This document shows, piece after piece, positions 33,872 to 45,208 of a stretch of DNA of 64,000 bases. The number at the start of each line of letters is the position of its first letter. The first letter of the stretch is position 1. The position numbers were made by a program, and so were the translations under genes. The DNA lies in assembly GCA_022316685.1 (NCBI GenBank), contig JAKJHU010000994.1, forward strand, positions 1 through 64,000, given 5' to 3'. Under the pieces are notes generated by a model, which made no database searches, was not told where the DNA came from, and saw only the letters and a list, made by a program, of their open reading frames with translations. This stretch comes from Progne subis subis. Lineage: Eukaryota > Chordata > Aves > Passeriformes > Hirundinidae.

Positions 33872-35241
33872 TGTGTTGATTTGGCACAGCCTGGTTTTGT
33901 GGTAGCAGCAGGGAACCCACAGAGGTGGCTTCTGGGAGAAGCTGCTAGAAGCTTCCACCGTGTCCAACAGAGCCAGTTGCTGATAGCTCTGAAGATGGGC
34001 ATGCCTCCGGCCCAATTAGAAAGGATGGTAAGCCCTCATGGTCCCATTGACAAAGATTATCAAAGCAGCCCACGGGAAGTTTGTTCCAGGGGTTGGGAGG
34101 CACCGTGCCAGGGCCCATCCCGGCGCGGCACAGGGCAAGGCGCCGCTGCGGCCACTGCCAGCTCCGTGCGGCCACGGCAAAGCCGGCCTTCCCAGCCCTG
34201 CGGCCAGCCATGCCCCTGGCAGGAGGGCAGGGCTGGCAGTGGCAGCTTCTCCTCCAGCAACACGTACCAGGAGAGGCCTTAAACAGCGCCAGGGCCCCGG
34301 TGGCTGCAGCAAAAACACAGCCAGCAACTCCCCGACAGAGAGCCTAAACGAGATCAACTTCCTTGCGGCTGGGGGAGCCTGCAGGGATCTTTGAACTGGT
34401 GAAACATTCTAGCAGTAGCACCTACGGGCAGCAGCTATTCTTCTAGTCAGAGGAGAGGAGGAAGCGAGAATGTGCTGGAAAACAACGTGGCAGCACCAAG
34501 GTCAAAGGAAAAAAGGGGGAGAAGTGCTCCAAAGTGCTCGTCACAGCTGAGATTCCTCTGCAACCTGTAGCGAGGACTGTGATGAAACAAGTTGTGGCCC
34601 TGGCAGTTTACATCAAGTCCACAGAGGACGCAGAGATCCACTCACAGCCCGTGGGGAAAGCACTCATGCCAGAGGAGGTGGAAGCCAGAGTGCACTTTGA
34701 TCCAGTGGGAGACCTGACTAGGAAGAGAGAGAGAGAGAGCCCCTGCTTCTAGAGATAAAGAGAAGCCTTGCTTCCCAACTAGAGCAACCAAGCCCTAAAA
34801 AACCTGCACCCTGGGCATGAGGAACCCATGACACAACAGCTCTGGAAAGGCTCTTTGCCTGTGGGAGGGACCCTACAGCATACCAAAGAAAAAACTCCTC
34901 TCCCTGAGCAAACAGAAAAAACTCCTCAAATAATGAACTGACCAAAACCCCCATGCCATGTCAGTAGGAAAGAGGAAGGGGCTGGGAGAGAAAAAAAAAT
35001 ACAAGATGTTTTAAAGGCTTAATTTACTTCACACTATCATTCTCTGACTCTGATAATAAAAAATTAACTTTACACCTTTAAATTTATACCCATTTTCCCC
35101 TTAGAGTGTTTTTCTCCCAGTTCTTAACTCATGAACCCCCCATTAATTTTTTCTTTTGTCCCCCTCTCCTTAGGTCAACTAGAGCAGCAGAGAGCGAGTG
35201 AACAACTTTCATGGGTGCCTGGGTTTGGCCAATTGCCTACA
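33872..35241 (+). mobile_element. Long ERVL-type LTR
   Basis: It begins 'tgtgttgatttggcacagcc' and continues 'ggcttctgggagaagctgct', 'agcttccaccgtgtccaaca', later 'acgtggcagcaccaaggtcaa', 'cagcccgtggggaaagcac' and 'gatccagtgggagacctgac', with an AATAAA near 35,056 and an end near 'ttgcctaca'. I recognise this order as a long songbird LTR. The open frames at 34,016-34,394 on both strands come from its GC-rich middle. No target duplication was found. Confidence 0.65.
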
Positions 35242-35278
35242 TTGATTAAGATACAGCACCTGTCACAGCCTAAGGCTG

Positions 35279-35468
35279 CACCATCCTCCAGAGCCACAGC
35301 CTGCGAGCTGGGAACCCCCTGTCCCAGCCAAGCACTGGACAGCCTCTCCCACAACCGGGAATTCCCACGGGTGCGTCCACCCGCAGGCAAAGAGGCTTCC
35401 GACTGTGCTGGGACAGGGCCCAGCTTGGACAATTGGGTGCCAGCAACAGGCTGACACAACGTCCAGTG
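35279..35468. repeat. 190-bp core repeat, copy 1
   Basis: It runs from 'caccatcctccagagccac' to 'acaacgtccagtg' and matches 39,203-39,392 without length change, offset 3,924, with only about three to four differences. The neighbouring sequence (to about 35,610) is also related but clearly more diverged. Both copies keep the same open frames on both strands. Function unknown. Confidence 0.9.
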
Positions 35469-38400
35469 TGACAACAGCCGGGCTCGGCTTCCTTGTGGAT
35501 TGGGACCAAAGCCTGGCCAGGGCTCAGGGAACAACCGAGGAGCTGCCAGCGAGGCAAGAGGTCTGATTTTGTGGCTTTGTCCAGCTTTTCCGTTACAGAA
35601 AGGTCAATCCCTGTTTTGTTAGTCAGCAGATACCTAGGCCCTAACACTAACCATCCTGTGGACTTTGTTCATGAATGCGTACAAACACAGCATTAGGCTA
35701 GAAGGTTCCAGCAAGAGCTCAGCTTTGGCTCAAAGGCCTGTTGTGCAGCCCTCAGCACTTCAGCAGCCCTGAGCCATCTCTTAAGCAGAACCAGGACAGA
35801 AGAGCCCAACCACTCCTGACTTCCAGAGCAGCCTCTGCTGCCTTGGCACGCCCCTTCAGTCTTTGTCTTGAAGGTCAGGACCATCCAAGAAACACAAATC
35901 CAGGCTCCACCTACTCCTTGAAGAAGGTCCAAAAGGGCACTAAGCTATCTCAACACAACAGCAAGACCAGGATGCTCTTCCTTGGGCAAAACTCAAGCTG
36001 CTAAAATGCCAGGAACGCCAGACACTGACGGTCCACTGAAGGATATTGATCCAGCTCTACTGACAAGTGGCAGTTGGAGAGGGGAATCTGCAAGGCCTTG
36101 AGAAATCCAAACACAGCCCCAGATGACTTCCTGCTTGTATCATTCAGCTCTGCACTTACCTTGCAGAGTCTTCTGCCAAGTGGTTCCAGATGCTCTGCTG
36201 CTATCAAAAATACTGACATCAACTTATTTCTAGGTTCCAAGAAGTCCCATCCCATCATCTTTGTTCAGATATTCCACATGAGGGTTTCATGTCAAACAAG
36301 CTGTTTTCCCATCCAGATCCTTTCTTAAGCTTTAAGAAGTCCATGATCTCACAAGTACTCACAGAAACTCTCCCAACACCATTTGCTGCCTCTCTCTCTC
36401 TCTGCCAGGGTCCCAAGAAATTCTGTGTCAGTTCTTGTCTGGCATTTGCCAGGGACCTGGAGAGAGAAAGGCACAATCATTACTATTCATTATGGCCACA
36501 GGCTTTGGGCTCAGTGGTGGGTTTCAGCCTTCTGCAAGGAGAGGCAGACACTCCTCACCCCGCTGGAGCCGATTCCTCCAGTCCCCGGTTGGCTCTCGCA
36601 AACCCTTCAAGCCACTCTGCAACACTCAGCACCGCCACAGAGCTACAACACAGCAGCAGTTTATCCACAGGCAATTTCTCCTAGCACACATTTCGATTGT
36701 GTTCCCAAAGCAATCCCAGTGCTTATTTTGACACCTCCAGAAGCATGTGCCCGCATCCACCACGATACCGGATTTTCACAGTTTGCCAATAGGAACACAA
36801 ACAGATTTAACACATTATTCTTCAACCACTTAACCACTGTGCACTTGGACTGCTTCTTGTGGGAGAGTCAACAGAGGGGCACCAGCTTTAAACATGGGGC
36901 ACAAAAACAGAAACCAACTCGTCTCCACCAAATGAAATAAAACATGAGCATAAGTCACATGAAATGATATAGTGTCATAGAAAACACTGATTTGCTTAGA
37001 ACATAGTGCCCAAGAACTCAAGCATCCATTCAAACTAGAAAACACATTCCAAATGGGCCAAAGTAGCAAACGTTAGACCAACTTTTCAACACAAGTGTGA
37101 GCCTGGAAAATGGTTTCTCCAAAGCCTCCTTGTGTCATCCCAAGTGCCTCTCCAGCTTTAGGGGTCACTGCACTCACTCCAGGGCACTTGGAGTAAAGAG
37201 ATGAAAGAAACATAGCCTTGTTGTTTTACAGGTGGTGCTTCCGTCCCCAGAAAGGTCAGAGCTACTTCGGTTCTTGTTTACAAATCTCTTTGGGGCGGCT
37301 TAGAGTGAAAGACTGCAAGAGCCCTGTTTGCAAACACGTACACAGAGAGACCTACAGGCTTCATTTCAAACCATTTGGCTGCAATGAAAAGCAGCTATGC
37401 AGCCACTGGGTTCTTCCTATCTGCTGTCATACAGCAATATGAAAGGATGAAACTATTCCTTAAGGAAACACATAAGGGAAAAGAAACTTTTACAGCTGGG
37501 TCAGGTGTGTCAGGGAGGGCCATTAGCAGGAGAAATGGCTCCAGCTCCTTGCAGGATTTGCCTCTCATCCCCTCAAAGGCCCAGCTGCAGCCTCCAGGCA
37601 GCCAGAGTTCACCCCCCATCTCATGCAGATCAGCCATTCCACTCACAAACCACCTCCTCCCAGGAATGCCCACGTGGCCAGGCCCTCCACAAGCACAGTC
37701 AATGCTCATCAAGGGTCCAGTGTCCCCCAGCCGTTTGACCAAAGCCTTGCAGCACCTGCAACACCCTGGAAGAGAAACACGGCACTTTGTGGAACCAAGG
37801 AACGGAGGAGCTGCCCTGTCCCAGCTCTGCCTCCGCGGCCAGCAGCAGGGCAGAGGCAGCCCTCAACCCCCCCAGGGCTTCCCCTGCAAAGGGCAAACAC
37901 CTGCACCCAGCCAGGGACAGACGTGGCACAGCCTGAACACGCTCAAGGAGCGCCTCCAGAGGGGACAAAGGGACAGCTCCAAACAAGACTCACAAACAGG
38001 GGCTCACAGAAACTCTTCCAACACCATTTGCTGTTGCTCTTGCTGCCAGGGCCCCGAGAACTTCTGGGTCCCCTTCCTTGTCATGTGCTTGTCAGTGACT
38101 CGGAGAAGACAAGGTTACATTCACTTTCTGAGCAGGAGCTGAAACCAACAGAGAAGCACAAAATGAGACAAAAATCCTCTTCTCCCACCCTCTAGAGTGC
38201 CAAGTCAGGACAACCAACAGAACTCAACAGTTCTGGAGGAGGGCAAAAATCCAGGTAGACTTTTAGCTCAAGTAGAAGAAGAGCTTCTCCTTCCCACTCC
38301 TGGGGAAAAACTACACAAACAGGAGAGCCAAGGCACCAAATCAGCTTGGTCTGCACAGCCGGTTTTCTTCCAATGCCCCTGGCAGACAGAAGAGATGGGC

Positions 38401-39202
38401 CCTGCCCATCCCCACAGCACACTGCTCTCACTACAGTACATCACATGATCCACACCCAGCCAGCCCTTCCAAATCCAGAACCCAGCACCATTGTCAACGG
38501 GCTGCCTCACACACAACAGGTTTTTCCAACCGCTGTCACACCTGAACACCTTGGACTCCTCAGGTACTGAGGGACTAGGAGCAGAATCAAGCTCCGCAGA
38601 ATAAAAAGGGTAACACTGCTTAATTCTCTTGCCAATTCCAGTAAGAAGCTAATTTTCAACTGTTTATTATGTGAAAGCAAAGTTAAATAAACCAGCTCTG
38701 GGAAAAAAACCCAACAGCAGCTATCACAAACTCCATTGGGAAACTCCTTCAGGCTGAGCCTAAATCACCTATGTCCCCAGGCATGGAAAAGAAAAAGCCA
38801 AATAAATGAGTCCCGCCTCCAACAGTGCAGGAAGAACAAAGACTGGACAGCACAGATGCAAACAGCTGTGGGAAAACTCCGAGTTGCCACGTTCCAGTCC
38901 TGCTATCCTACAAGATTCAAAACAAAGCACGGTTTTCATCTAAAACTCACAGGATCAAATTTCTGTAAATATTCCATGCAGCACAGGTCCCAGGATGTGT
39001 ACTGGACAGTAGAAGTGTTTGGCCAGGGGGCAGGGGCAGCAGCAAAGACACAGACACCAGCTTCAGGAATGCAGCCTCATCCACCAGAGCTCAAAGCAGC
39101 AAGGAACTCCAAACAACAAAGCCCTGCAATGCCCCTCACCATTGCTACCAAAGACAGCAGCCTTGCAGGGACAGAGACGCAGCACCAGGGACCCTGAGAC
39201 TT

Positions 39203-39392
39203 CACCATCCTCCAGAGCCACAGCCTGCAAGCTGGGAACCCCCTGTCCCAGCCAAGCACTGGACAGCCTCTCCCACAACCGGGAATTCCCACGGGTGCGT
39301 CCACCCGCAGGCAAAGAGGCTTCCGACTGTACTGGGACAGGGCCCAGCTCGGACAATTGGGTGCCAGCAACAGGCTGACACAACGTCCAGTG
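39203..39392. repeat. 190-bp core repeat, copy 2
   Basis: Partner of 35,279-35,468, nearly identical and indel-free. Confidence 0.9.
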
Positions 39393-41076
39393 GGGCAACA
39401 GCCGGGCTCGGCTTCCTCATGGATTGGGCCCAAGGCCTGGCCAGGGCTTCAGGAGCAATCCAGGACTTCCCTTGGACCGTGGACTCCCCAACAAGACCAT
39501 AGGTCTGATTTCATGGTCTCGTCCAGCTTCTCAGGTACAGAAAGGACAATACTTTTCCAACTCCATTTGCTGCTTCTCCCTCTCTCTCAGGGTCCCAACA
39601 AGCTCTGCCTCAGCCCTTGTCCTACCCTTACAAGTCACCTCAAGAGAAGGAAAAAAAAAAAAAAAAAAAAAAAAGGACAATTATTACTACTTACTCTGGC
39701 CACAGACTTTTCACTTACTACACTTACTAGTGGGTTCAGCCTTCTGGAAAGAGAAGCAAAGCTCAGCCTCCTGGGGCTGATCTGTCCATTCCATGGTCTG
39801 CTCTCACAAACCCTTCAACCACTCTGCCAAAGCCTCAGAGCCACAGGAGAGCAGTCCTTAGCCACAGTCACTTCTCCTAACACACATTTCCCATTACATA
39901 TCCAGAGCAATCCAAGCACTGATTGTACACTTCCATACGTGTGACCCAAGATCCCACGCACACAAGCGCACCAAATTCCCACCGTGTGCCAAGAACCTAC
40001 AGGGCACTTTGGATGTATCCTTAAGTACAAAGCACAAGAAGAATAAACCCAATCTTGCTCTGTGAAAACAAACAGTGAAAACTGCAGGAAATTCTTCCAT
40101 AGAACAGAAGACACATACCTTTAACCCAGGCAGGTAATTAACTGCAGGAGGGGACCACCTGGCAGAAGAATGCTGACCAGCCAAACACAGAGCACAGAAC
40201 CAGGGGCTGCCTGAGTGCCTTCAGGCAAGCCTGCTGGATTGAAGGTAAAGCAGCAGGAGGAAGGAACTCTGCACAACTACTTGGTGAGAAATTCCAAGTC
40301 AGAGCTACAATTTAACAGGAAAATTACAAGAAAGACAATAGCACAGAAACACAGGCTGAAACCAGACAATGACCTGACATGCTGTTGCTCAGGGTGGTGC
40401 TTTTCTCTATCATTCACCCCACTGTGTGACCACATCACAGTGCCGAGTCACCCTTCCCTGCAAACTTTTCAGTCTGTAACTTCCATCCCTCAGGAGGAGC
40501 CTGAATTAACAAAAACACCCCAATGCTCCCTGCCCTAAGCACGGATACAGCAACACTACCTGGAAAGGGAACAAAACTTCACAGCTCCCGCCCCAAACAC
40601 AAACCCTGGCCAGAACCACAGACGCAGCAAAAATTCACCGGTTAGAGGAATTAGGGCAGGAAAGGCTCTGTCTCCCATTCCTTGCACAACAGGCTCCAAT
40701 TCCACACTGCAAGTAGGAGTCAGGGCTTTCACTGAAGCCTGAAGAGCCAACCTAATTCTGGTCTAGAAAGGAGCTTCCCAAAGCAGTTATCTGGCCCAGC
40801 AGAGAGCAAAACCCTCTGCACTCTACCAGAGCCACAGGAAACCAAAGCCAAGGGTAGAAGCTGATGCAGAAGATACAGAAAGCAGCACTTCAGCCCTATA
40901 ATGACCAGGAAAAAGCCAAGCTGCAGCAACTCTTGCCTCCTGGGGGAGGCAACAGCCCCCCAGCATTAAACACAGCTTCAGCTGGGGCCACCCAACATCG
41001 GCCCTGCACTGCACCACACACCCAAACATATTGGCTCCAACACAGTTCAAACAACTGAGTTAAAGCACACGCTTAC

Positions 41077-41109
41077 CTCGTTAAACAGCACAAGGGAGGA
41101 GAAGGCCAT
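41077..41109 (-). CDS. Possible 11-codon first coding exon of an unrecognised gene
   Basis: On the minus strand, ATG at 41,109-41,107 opens 'MAFSSLVLFNE' and then meets a consensus donor, GAG|GTAAGC (intron from 41,076 down). The exon is exactly 33 nt, so it ends in phase 0. About 70-110 bp upstream are two CCAAT boxes and a GC box in the proper orientation. That arrangement fits a real first exon, but the sequence is too short to name a family and I could not find exon 2 in the duplicated DNA below. It may instead be the first exon of a non-coding RNA, or chance. Confidence 0.3.
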
Positions 41110-41181
41110 CACACACCAAAGGCACAACCACAAACACCAACTCCCACCCAGCCCTTAGAAACACCCCCCCCCCGGCTCGTG

Positions 41182-41244
41182 ATTGGCTGATGCACAGAGG
41201 CATTCACAGCGCTGATTGGGCCGTGCACCCAGGCCCCGCCCCCC
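41182..41244 (-). promoter_or_regulatory. Promoter-like segment: two CCAAT boxes and a GC box
   Basis: ATTGG at 41,182-41,186 and 41,215-41,219 read as CCAAT on the minus strand; 'ccccgcccccc' at 41,234-41,244 is an Sp1-type GC box. The surrounding 41.2-41.95 kb is CpG-rich compared with the rest of the window. No TATA box is evident, as usual for CpG-type promoters. A start site around 41,110-41,150 on minus would suit. Confidence 0.55.
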
Positions 41245-41311
41245 ACAGGTGCACGGTGTCCCCACCCCGGAGCTCCTGGAGCCGCAGGTGGAGCTGCAGC
41301 ACCGCCTGACC

Positions 41312-41327
41312 GCCGGCAGGGGGCGCT
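41312..41327 (+). promoter_or_regulatory. CTCF-like binding site
   Basis: GCCGGCAGGGGGCGCT closely follows the known CTCF core (a CAGGGGGCGCT-type block). It lies about 70 bp upstream of the GC box, between the promoter-like segment and the YY1-motif repeat array. Binding cannot be shown from sequence. Confidence 0.55.
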
Positions 41328-41879
41328 GCCGGAACCCCAGGACAGCCCCCACACACTTGCAGGCAAAAACCCGTTTCTGCCACTCTTAACAAATCGACTG
41401 GAGCCACTGTTTCAACTCCATGATAACTACTTAAACATTGTTTCAAGAATCCCAGGGGACACCGGGCTTGGAACTCTCAGCAACTGCTCAGCTTGGCTAC
41501 TTCAAAGATTTCCCCACCCAGGAAACCGAGCGCTCCCAGCCCCTCACGGCACATCTGCTACAAAACCGATCAAACCTTGCACACACAGAGGACACGAGGC
41601 TGCTGCGAGTCCTCTATGGGCGGCAGCAGCAGCTCCCGGGGACGTGAACAGCACCATCCCCGCTCCCAGCTGGCTCAGGGTGGGAGCAGGGGGGTGAGTG
41701 GGGACGGCGGGCAGTGGCGGGGAGGGGAGGGGACGGGCGCCCGGCACAGCACCGGGACCACTCCCGGGACACCGGCTGCGGCGGGACCTTGGCCCATCGG
41801 GGTGTCCCCGCCGCTGCCTGTTGGTGCAGGCCCGGCTCCTGCCCGCCCGCAGTGCCGCTGAGCCCCCAGCCCATCCCTC

Positions 41880-42990
41880 CGCACCTCGAAACGCCGCAGA
41901 AAATCGAGCCTGGGCTGCTTCGTGGTCAGGATAGCGCACAGGCAGTCAGCTAGATGAACCTCGGGGTCCTTGACTTTTTCCCGCCCTTTCTGCCACCATC
42001 TTCAGAAGGTCAGGCATGTCGTGCTGATCCACCATCTTGGGAGTGGCATCAACGTGACTTCTGCCCTTACCCGTCACCATCTTTGTTAAGGGCAAAGTCA
42101 CTTCCGGTGGGGTGGCCATCTTTTTTTCTGGCACCCCTAAGGCCCCATAGGCTCCTATCAGAGCCGCCTGACTAAAATCGACTCCCTGAAAGTGCCCATG
42201 GCGAGTCTGAGCCCACAGCCCGTGTCCACACACCTGGAAACACCACGGAAAATTGCATCCAGGTGGCACCATAGTCAGGATAGTGCGCATGCAGTCGGCT
42301 AGACGAACCTCAGGGCCCTCGATTTTTCCCCGCCCTTTTTGCTGCCATCTTTGGAAGGTCAAGCAACTCAAACCTGGTCACCATCTTGGGAATGGCATCA
42401 TGTGACTTCCACCATTACCTGTCACCATCTTTATTAAGGGCAAAGTCACTTCCAGTCTGGCTGCCATCTTTTTTTCTGGCACCCCTAAGGCCCCCATAGG
42501 CTCCTATCAGAGCCGCCTGACTAAAATCGACTCCCTGAAAGTGCCCACAGCAAGTCTGAGCCCACAGCCCATGTCCGCACACCTAGAAGCACCACAGAAA
42601 ATTATGTCCAGGTGGAGCCGTAGTCAGGATAGCCCACAGGCAGTTGACTAGACGAACCTTGGGGTCCTTGATTTTTCCTGCCCTTTTTGCCGCCATCTTT
42701 GGAAGGTCAGCTACTCTGTAGCCAGCTGCCATCTTGAGAGTGGCACAAAACCACTAAGGCCCCCCTGGCTCGTCATTTCGGTGCCTGACTAAATCGACTG
42801 CCGAAACTTTCCATTGACATCGCTGAACCCCCAGCCCGTGCCCACGCGCCTCAAAACACCCCAGAAAATCGCACCCGGGTGGCATCGTGGTCGGGGTCGT
42901 GCGCAGGCGGCCGACTAGAAGCACTCAGAGTCCTTCCCTTTTTCCTGCCCTTTTTGCCTCCATCTTTGGAAGGTCAAGTGGCAGCACTGC
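41880..42990. repeat. Tandem repeat, 349-bp unit, with YY1-type motifs
   Basis: Four units: the marker 'gtcagga(tag)' recurs at 41,926, 42,275 and 42,624 (349 bp each) and, in changed form, at 42,891 (267 bp, so the third unit is short). CCATCTT occurs eleven times in one orientation, starting at 41,997, 42,032, 42,077, 42,116, 42,345, 42,381, 42,425, 42,464, 42,693, 42,729 and 42,960. On the minus strand these read AAGATGG, the core of the YY1 motif; the one at 42,693 reads AAGATGGCGGC, a full match. Open frames across it are unremarkable. Confidence 0.85.
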
Positions 42991-44489
42991 CCCGGGCTCA
43001 CAGGCCAGGCTCAGGGACAGGCAGAGAATGGAGGCAAAAAAGAATGTGCCCAAAAATCCCCACCCAAAAATCCTGTCAAAGAAATGCCTCAAAAGGCCCC
43101 CAAGCGCAACTACCAGAACCCTGCCACTCACCAAATTCAAACCAAAAAAGCCTTGATTGTAAGCTGTATATAAAATTTTTAGTATTTATTATATTTATAT
43201 TTATCATTACCATTTCTGTTTTATATCCATATCTATGTATATTAGAAATAATACACATAGCATGTCCTAATATAGATTGTATTTATTTATATTGCTGATA
43301 TTATTTTTTGTATTTTACATTTCACTTTTTATTAATCAGGCTTTCCTAGTTTTGTATTCATTTTAAAAAAATTGTGTTTGTTTATATTTTAAACGATACG
43401 AATTCATTAACCTAACACATCAGAGCAACAATTAATTAGAATTAAATTAGCCTGGTTTTCTAAAGTGTAGAGATTTCATTCTCATTAAAATAATATTGGC
43501 ATCTTTCCTCTTTCTGTATTTTTTTTGAGGGGGGTTGTTTGTGGGGGTTTTGTTTTGGTTTTGGGTTTTTTTTGTTTGCTTTGTTTTGGATTTCTTTGTT
43601 ACTAAACAATGAGGTTTGGAGAGTTACAGAATAAAAAAATCTACTTTCTTTTATTGCTACCTCTGAAATACACCCTGACATCAAGTTACTGCTGCTAATG
43701 CTCTGCATGGGTAGAATGAGACCTGTTAGGGGGTAAAAAGGAAAAAACGGCACCGTGGCATTTACAGCTTTCTCCGTTCGGGTTCTTCAATGGAGCAGAA
43801 AATACAGAGGTTTTGTTCTCACTCCCGATTCTATTCAGACCTTCAGTGGCCACGGCTGTCATTTTCCAACTTCTTTGTTGCCAACAGCCAGTCTGCCACG
43901 TACTCGGGGTAAGAAAGGGTAAGGGGGAAAAAAAAAAAGAAAAAAAGAAAACATGAAAAAAAAAAAACCAAAACCAAAAACAACACTTTAAAATAAAATA
44001 AAAGTAATAAAAAAAGTAAAAAATAAAAGAAAAATAAAATAAATAAAATTACCCCATTACCACTGCTTTTTCTTTCTGGACTTCCAGTAGAAGTCTTTTC
44101 AGGCTCATGTTTTCACTACCAAGTCTTGTGTTTGGAGCAATCCTGTGCCCCTTGTGCCTTTTTCTTGTCAGATCATGGATTCCTGCACTTGGAGATGTTT
44201 GAGTTAGGAAGTTTGTTACGTGGCTTGGACACTGCTGACAGTCATTTCAGAGGCAGACACAACCAGTGTATATTGGGGCAGATGTTTGCATTACATTTTA
44301 TCTCTTCTGCTTTCCTAATTTTAAAAAAAACAACACTTTTCCCTGCTGCCTTTCCTTGAAACCTTCTGTCTAGTTTCATCTTCCATCTGGGCCTCAAGCA
44401 TATTACAGCCTCACTATTAAAATTTATAAGATTTATATTTGTTAGATAAACACTTAATCTAATTTTTCTTGTTGGTGTTGTTTCTCTGG
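42991..44489. other. Gene-free AT-rich DNA
   Basis: Includes very AT-rich DNA at 43,160-43,420, a T/G-rich tract at 43,520-43,590 and an A-rich low-complexity run at about 43,925-44,050. No exon seen. Confidence 0.45.
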
Positions 44490-45208
44490 AAAACCCGGAC
44501 CGGATTCCTGGCAAAAACTGGAATGGATTCACCCAGCTGGAGGGAAAACCCGGACTGGATTCCTGGCAAAAACTGGAATGGAGTCACCCGGTTGGAGCGA
44601 AAACCCGGACCGGATTCCTGGCAAAAACTGGAATGGATTCACCCAGCTGGAGGGAAAACCTGGACTGGATTCCTGGCAAAAACTGGAATGGAGTCACCCG
44701 GTTGGAGCGAAAACCCGGACTGGATTCCTGGCAAAAACTGGAATGGATTCACCCAGCTGGAGGGAAAACCCGGACCGGATTCCTGGCAAAAACTGGAATG
44801 GAGTCACCCGGTTGGAGCGAAAACCCGGACTGGATTCCTGGCAAAAACTGGAATGGATTCACCCAGCTGGAGGGAAAACCCGGACTGGATTCCTGGCAAA
44901 AACTGGAATGGAGTCACCCGGTTGGAGTGAAAACCCGGACCGGATTCCTGGCAAAAACTGGAATGGAGTCACCCGGTTGGAGCGAAAACCTGGACCGGAT
45001 TCCTGGCAAAAACTGGAATGGATTCACCTGGTTGGAGCAAAAACCTGGACCGGATTCCTGGCAAAAACTGGAATGGATTCACCCGGTTGGAGCAAAAACC
45101 TGGACCGGATTTCTGGCAAAAACTGGAATGGATTCACCCGGTTGGAGCAAAAACCTGGACCGGATTACCCCCAGAAAACCGGACTGGAGTCGCCTGGTTG
45201 GATTCCAC
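44490..45208 (+). repeat. 55-bp satellite, 13 units, 110-bp higher-order pattern
   Basis: Units start 'aaaacccgga' at 44,490 and every 55 bp to 45,150. Two forms alternate: A ends 'attcacccagctggaggg' and B ends 'agtcacccggttggagcg'. The order is A-B four times, then another B, three C units (ending '..ggttggagca') and a broken last unit. No unit has a stop in any plus frame, so three overlapping plus-strand frames stay open; because 55 is not a multiple of three, each frame repeats every 165 bp (55 codons). I regard the frames as artefacts. Confidence 0.97.

Larger units (their letters stand above)
35242..41076. repeat. Block of imperfect duplications, no recognised gene
   Basis: Related segments recur inside this block. 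35,279-35,610 matches 39,203-39,540. 36,361-36,760 matches 39,549-39,950 and, in part, 38,010-38,130 ('ccaacaccatttgctg...' start). 36,833-37,200 and 38,728-38,760 match the spacer at 19,995-20,400. A 25-nt poly-A tract is at about 39,651. The long open frames (37,375-38,142; 37,623-38,195; 38,736-39,197) have low-complexity composition, no domain and no splice logic that I can defend. It could be the intron region of a minus-strand transcript from the 41.1-kb promoter-like segment, but I could not identify a second coding exon. Confidence 0.6.

Noticed and set aside
36157..36260. Minus-strand exon-like segment ending in GTAAGT
   Set aside because: Open frame and donor are present, but the acceptor is weak and the site lies in a duplicated block whose other copies do not keep it.
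37375..38195. 255- and 190-codon open frames on plus
   Set aside because: Low-complexity Ser/Pro/Gln composition, overlapping each other in different phases, in a duplicated block; no domain or splice support.
40120..40210. Minus-strand exon-like segment (CAG acceptor, GTATGT donor, open frame)
   Set aside because: The acceptor lacks a good pyrimidine tract and the product matches nothing I know; not enough to call exon 2 of the 41.1-kb candidate gene.
44490..45208. CRISPR-like array
   Set aside because: Repeats are head to tail with no unique spacers, and the genome is vertebrate.
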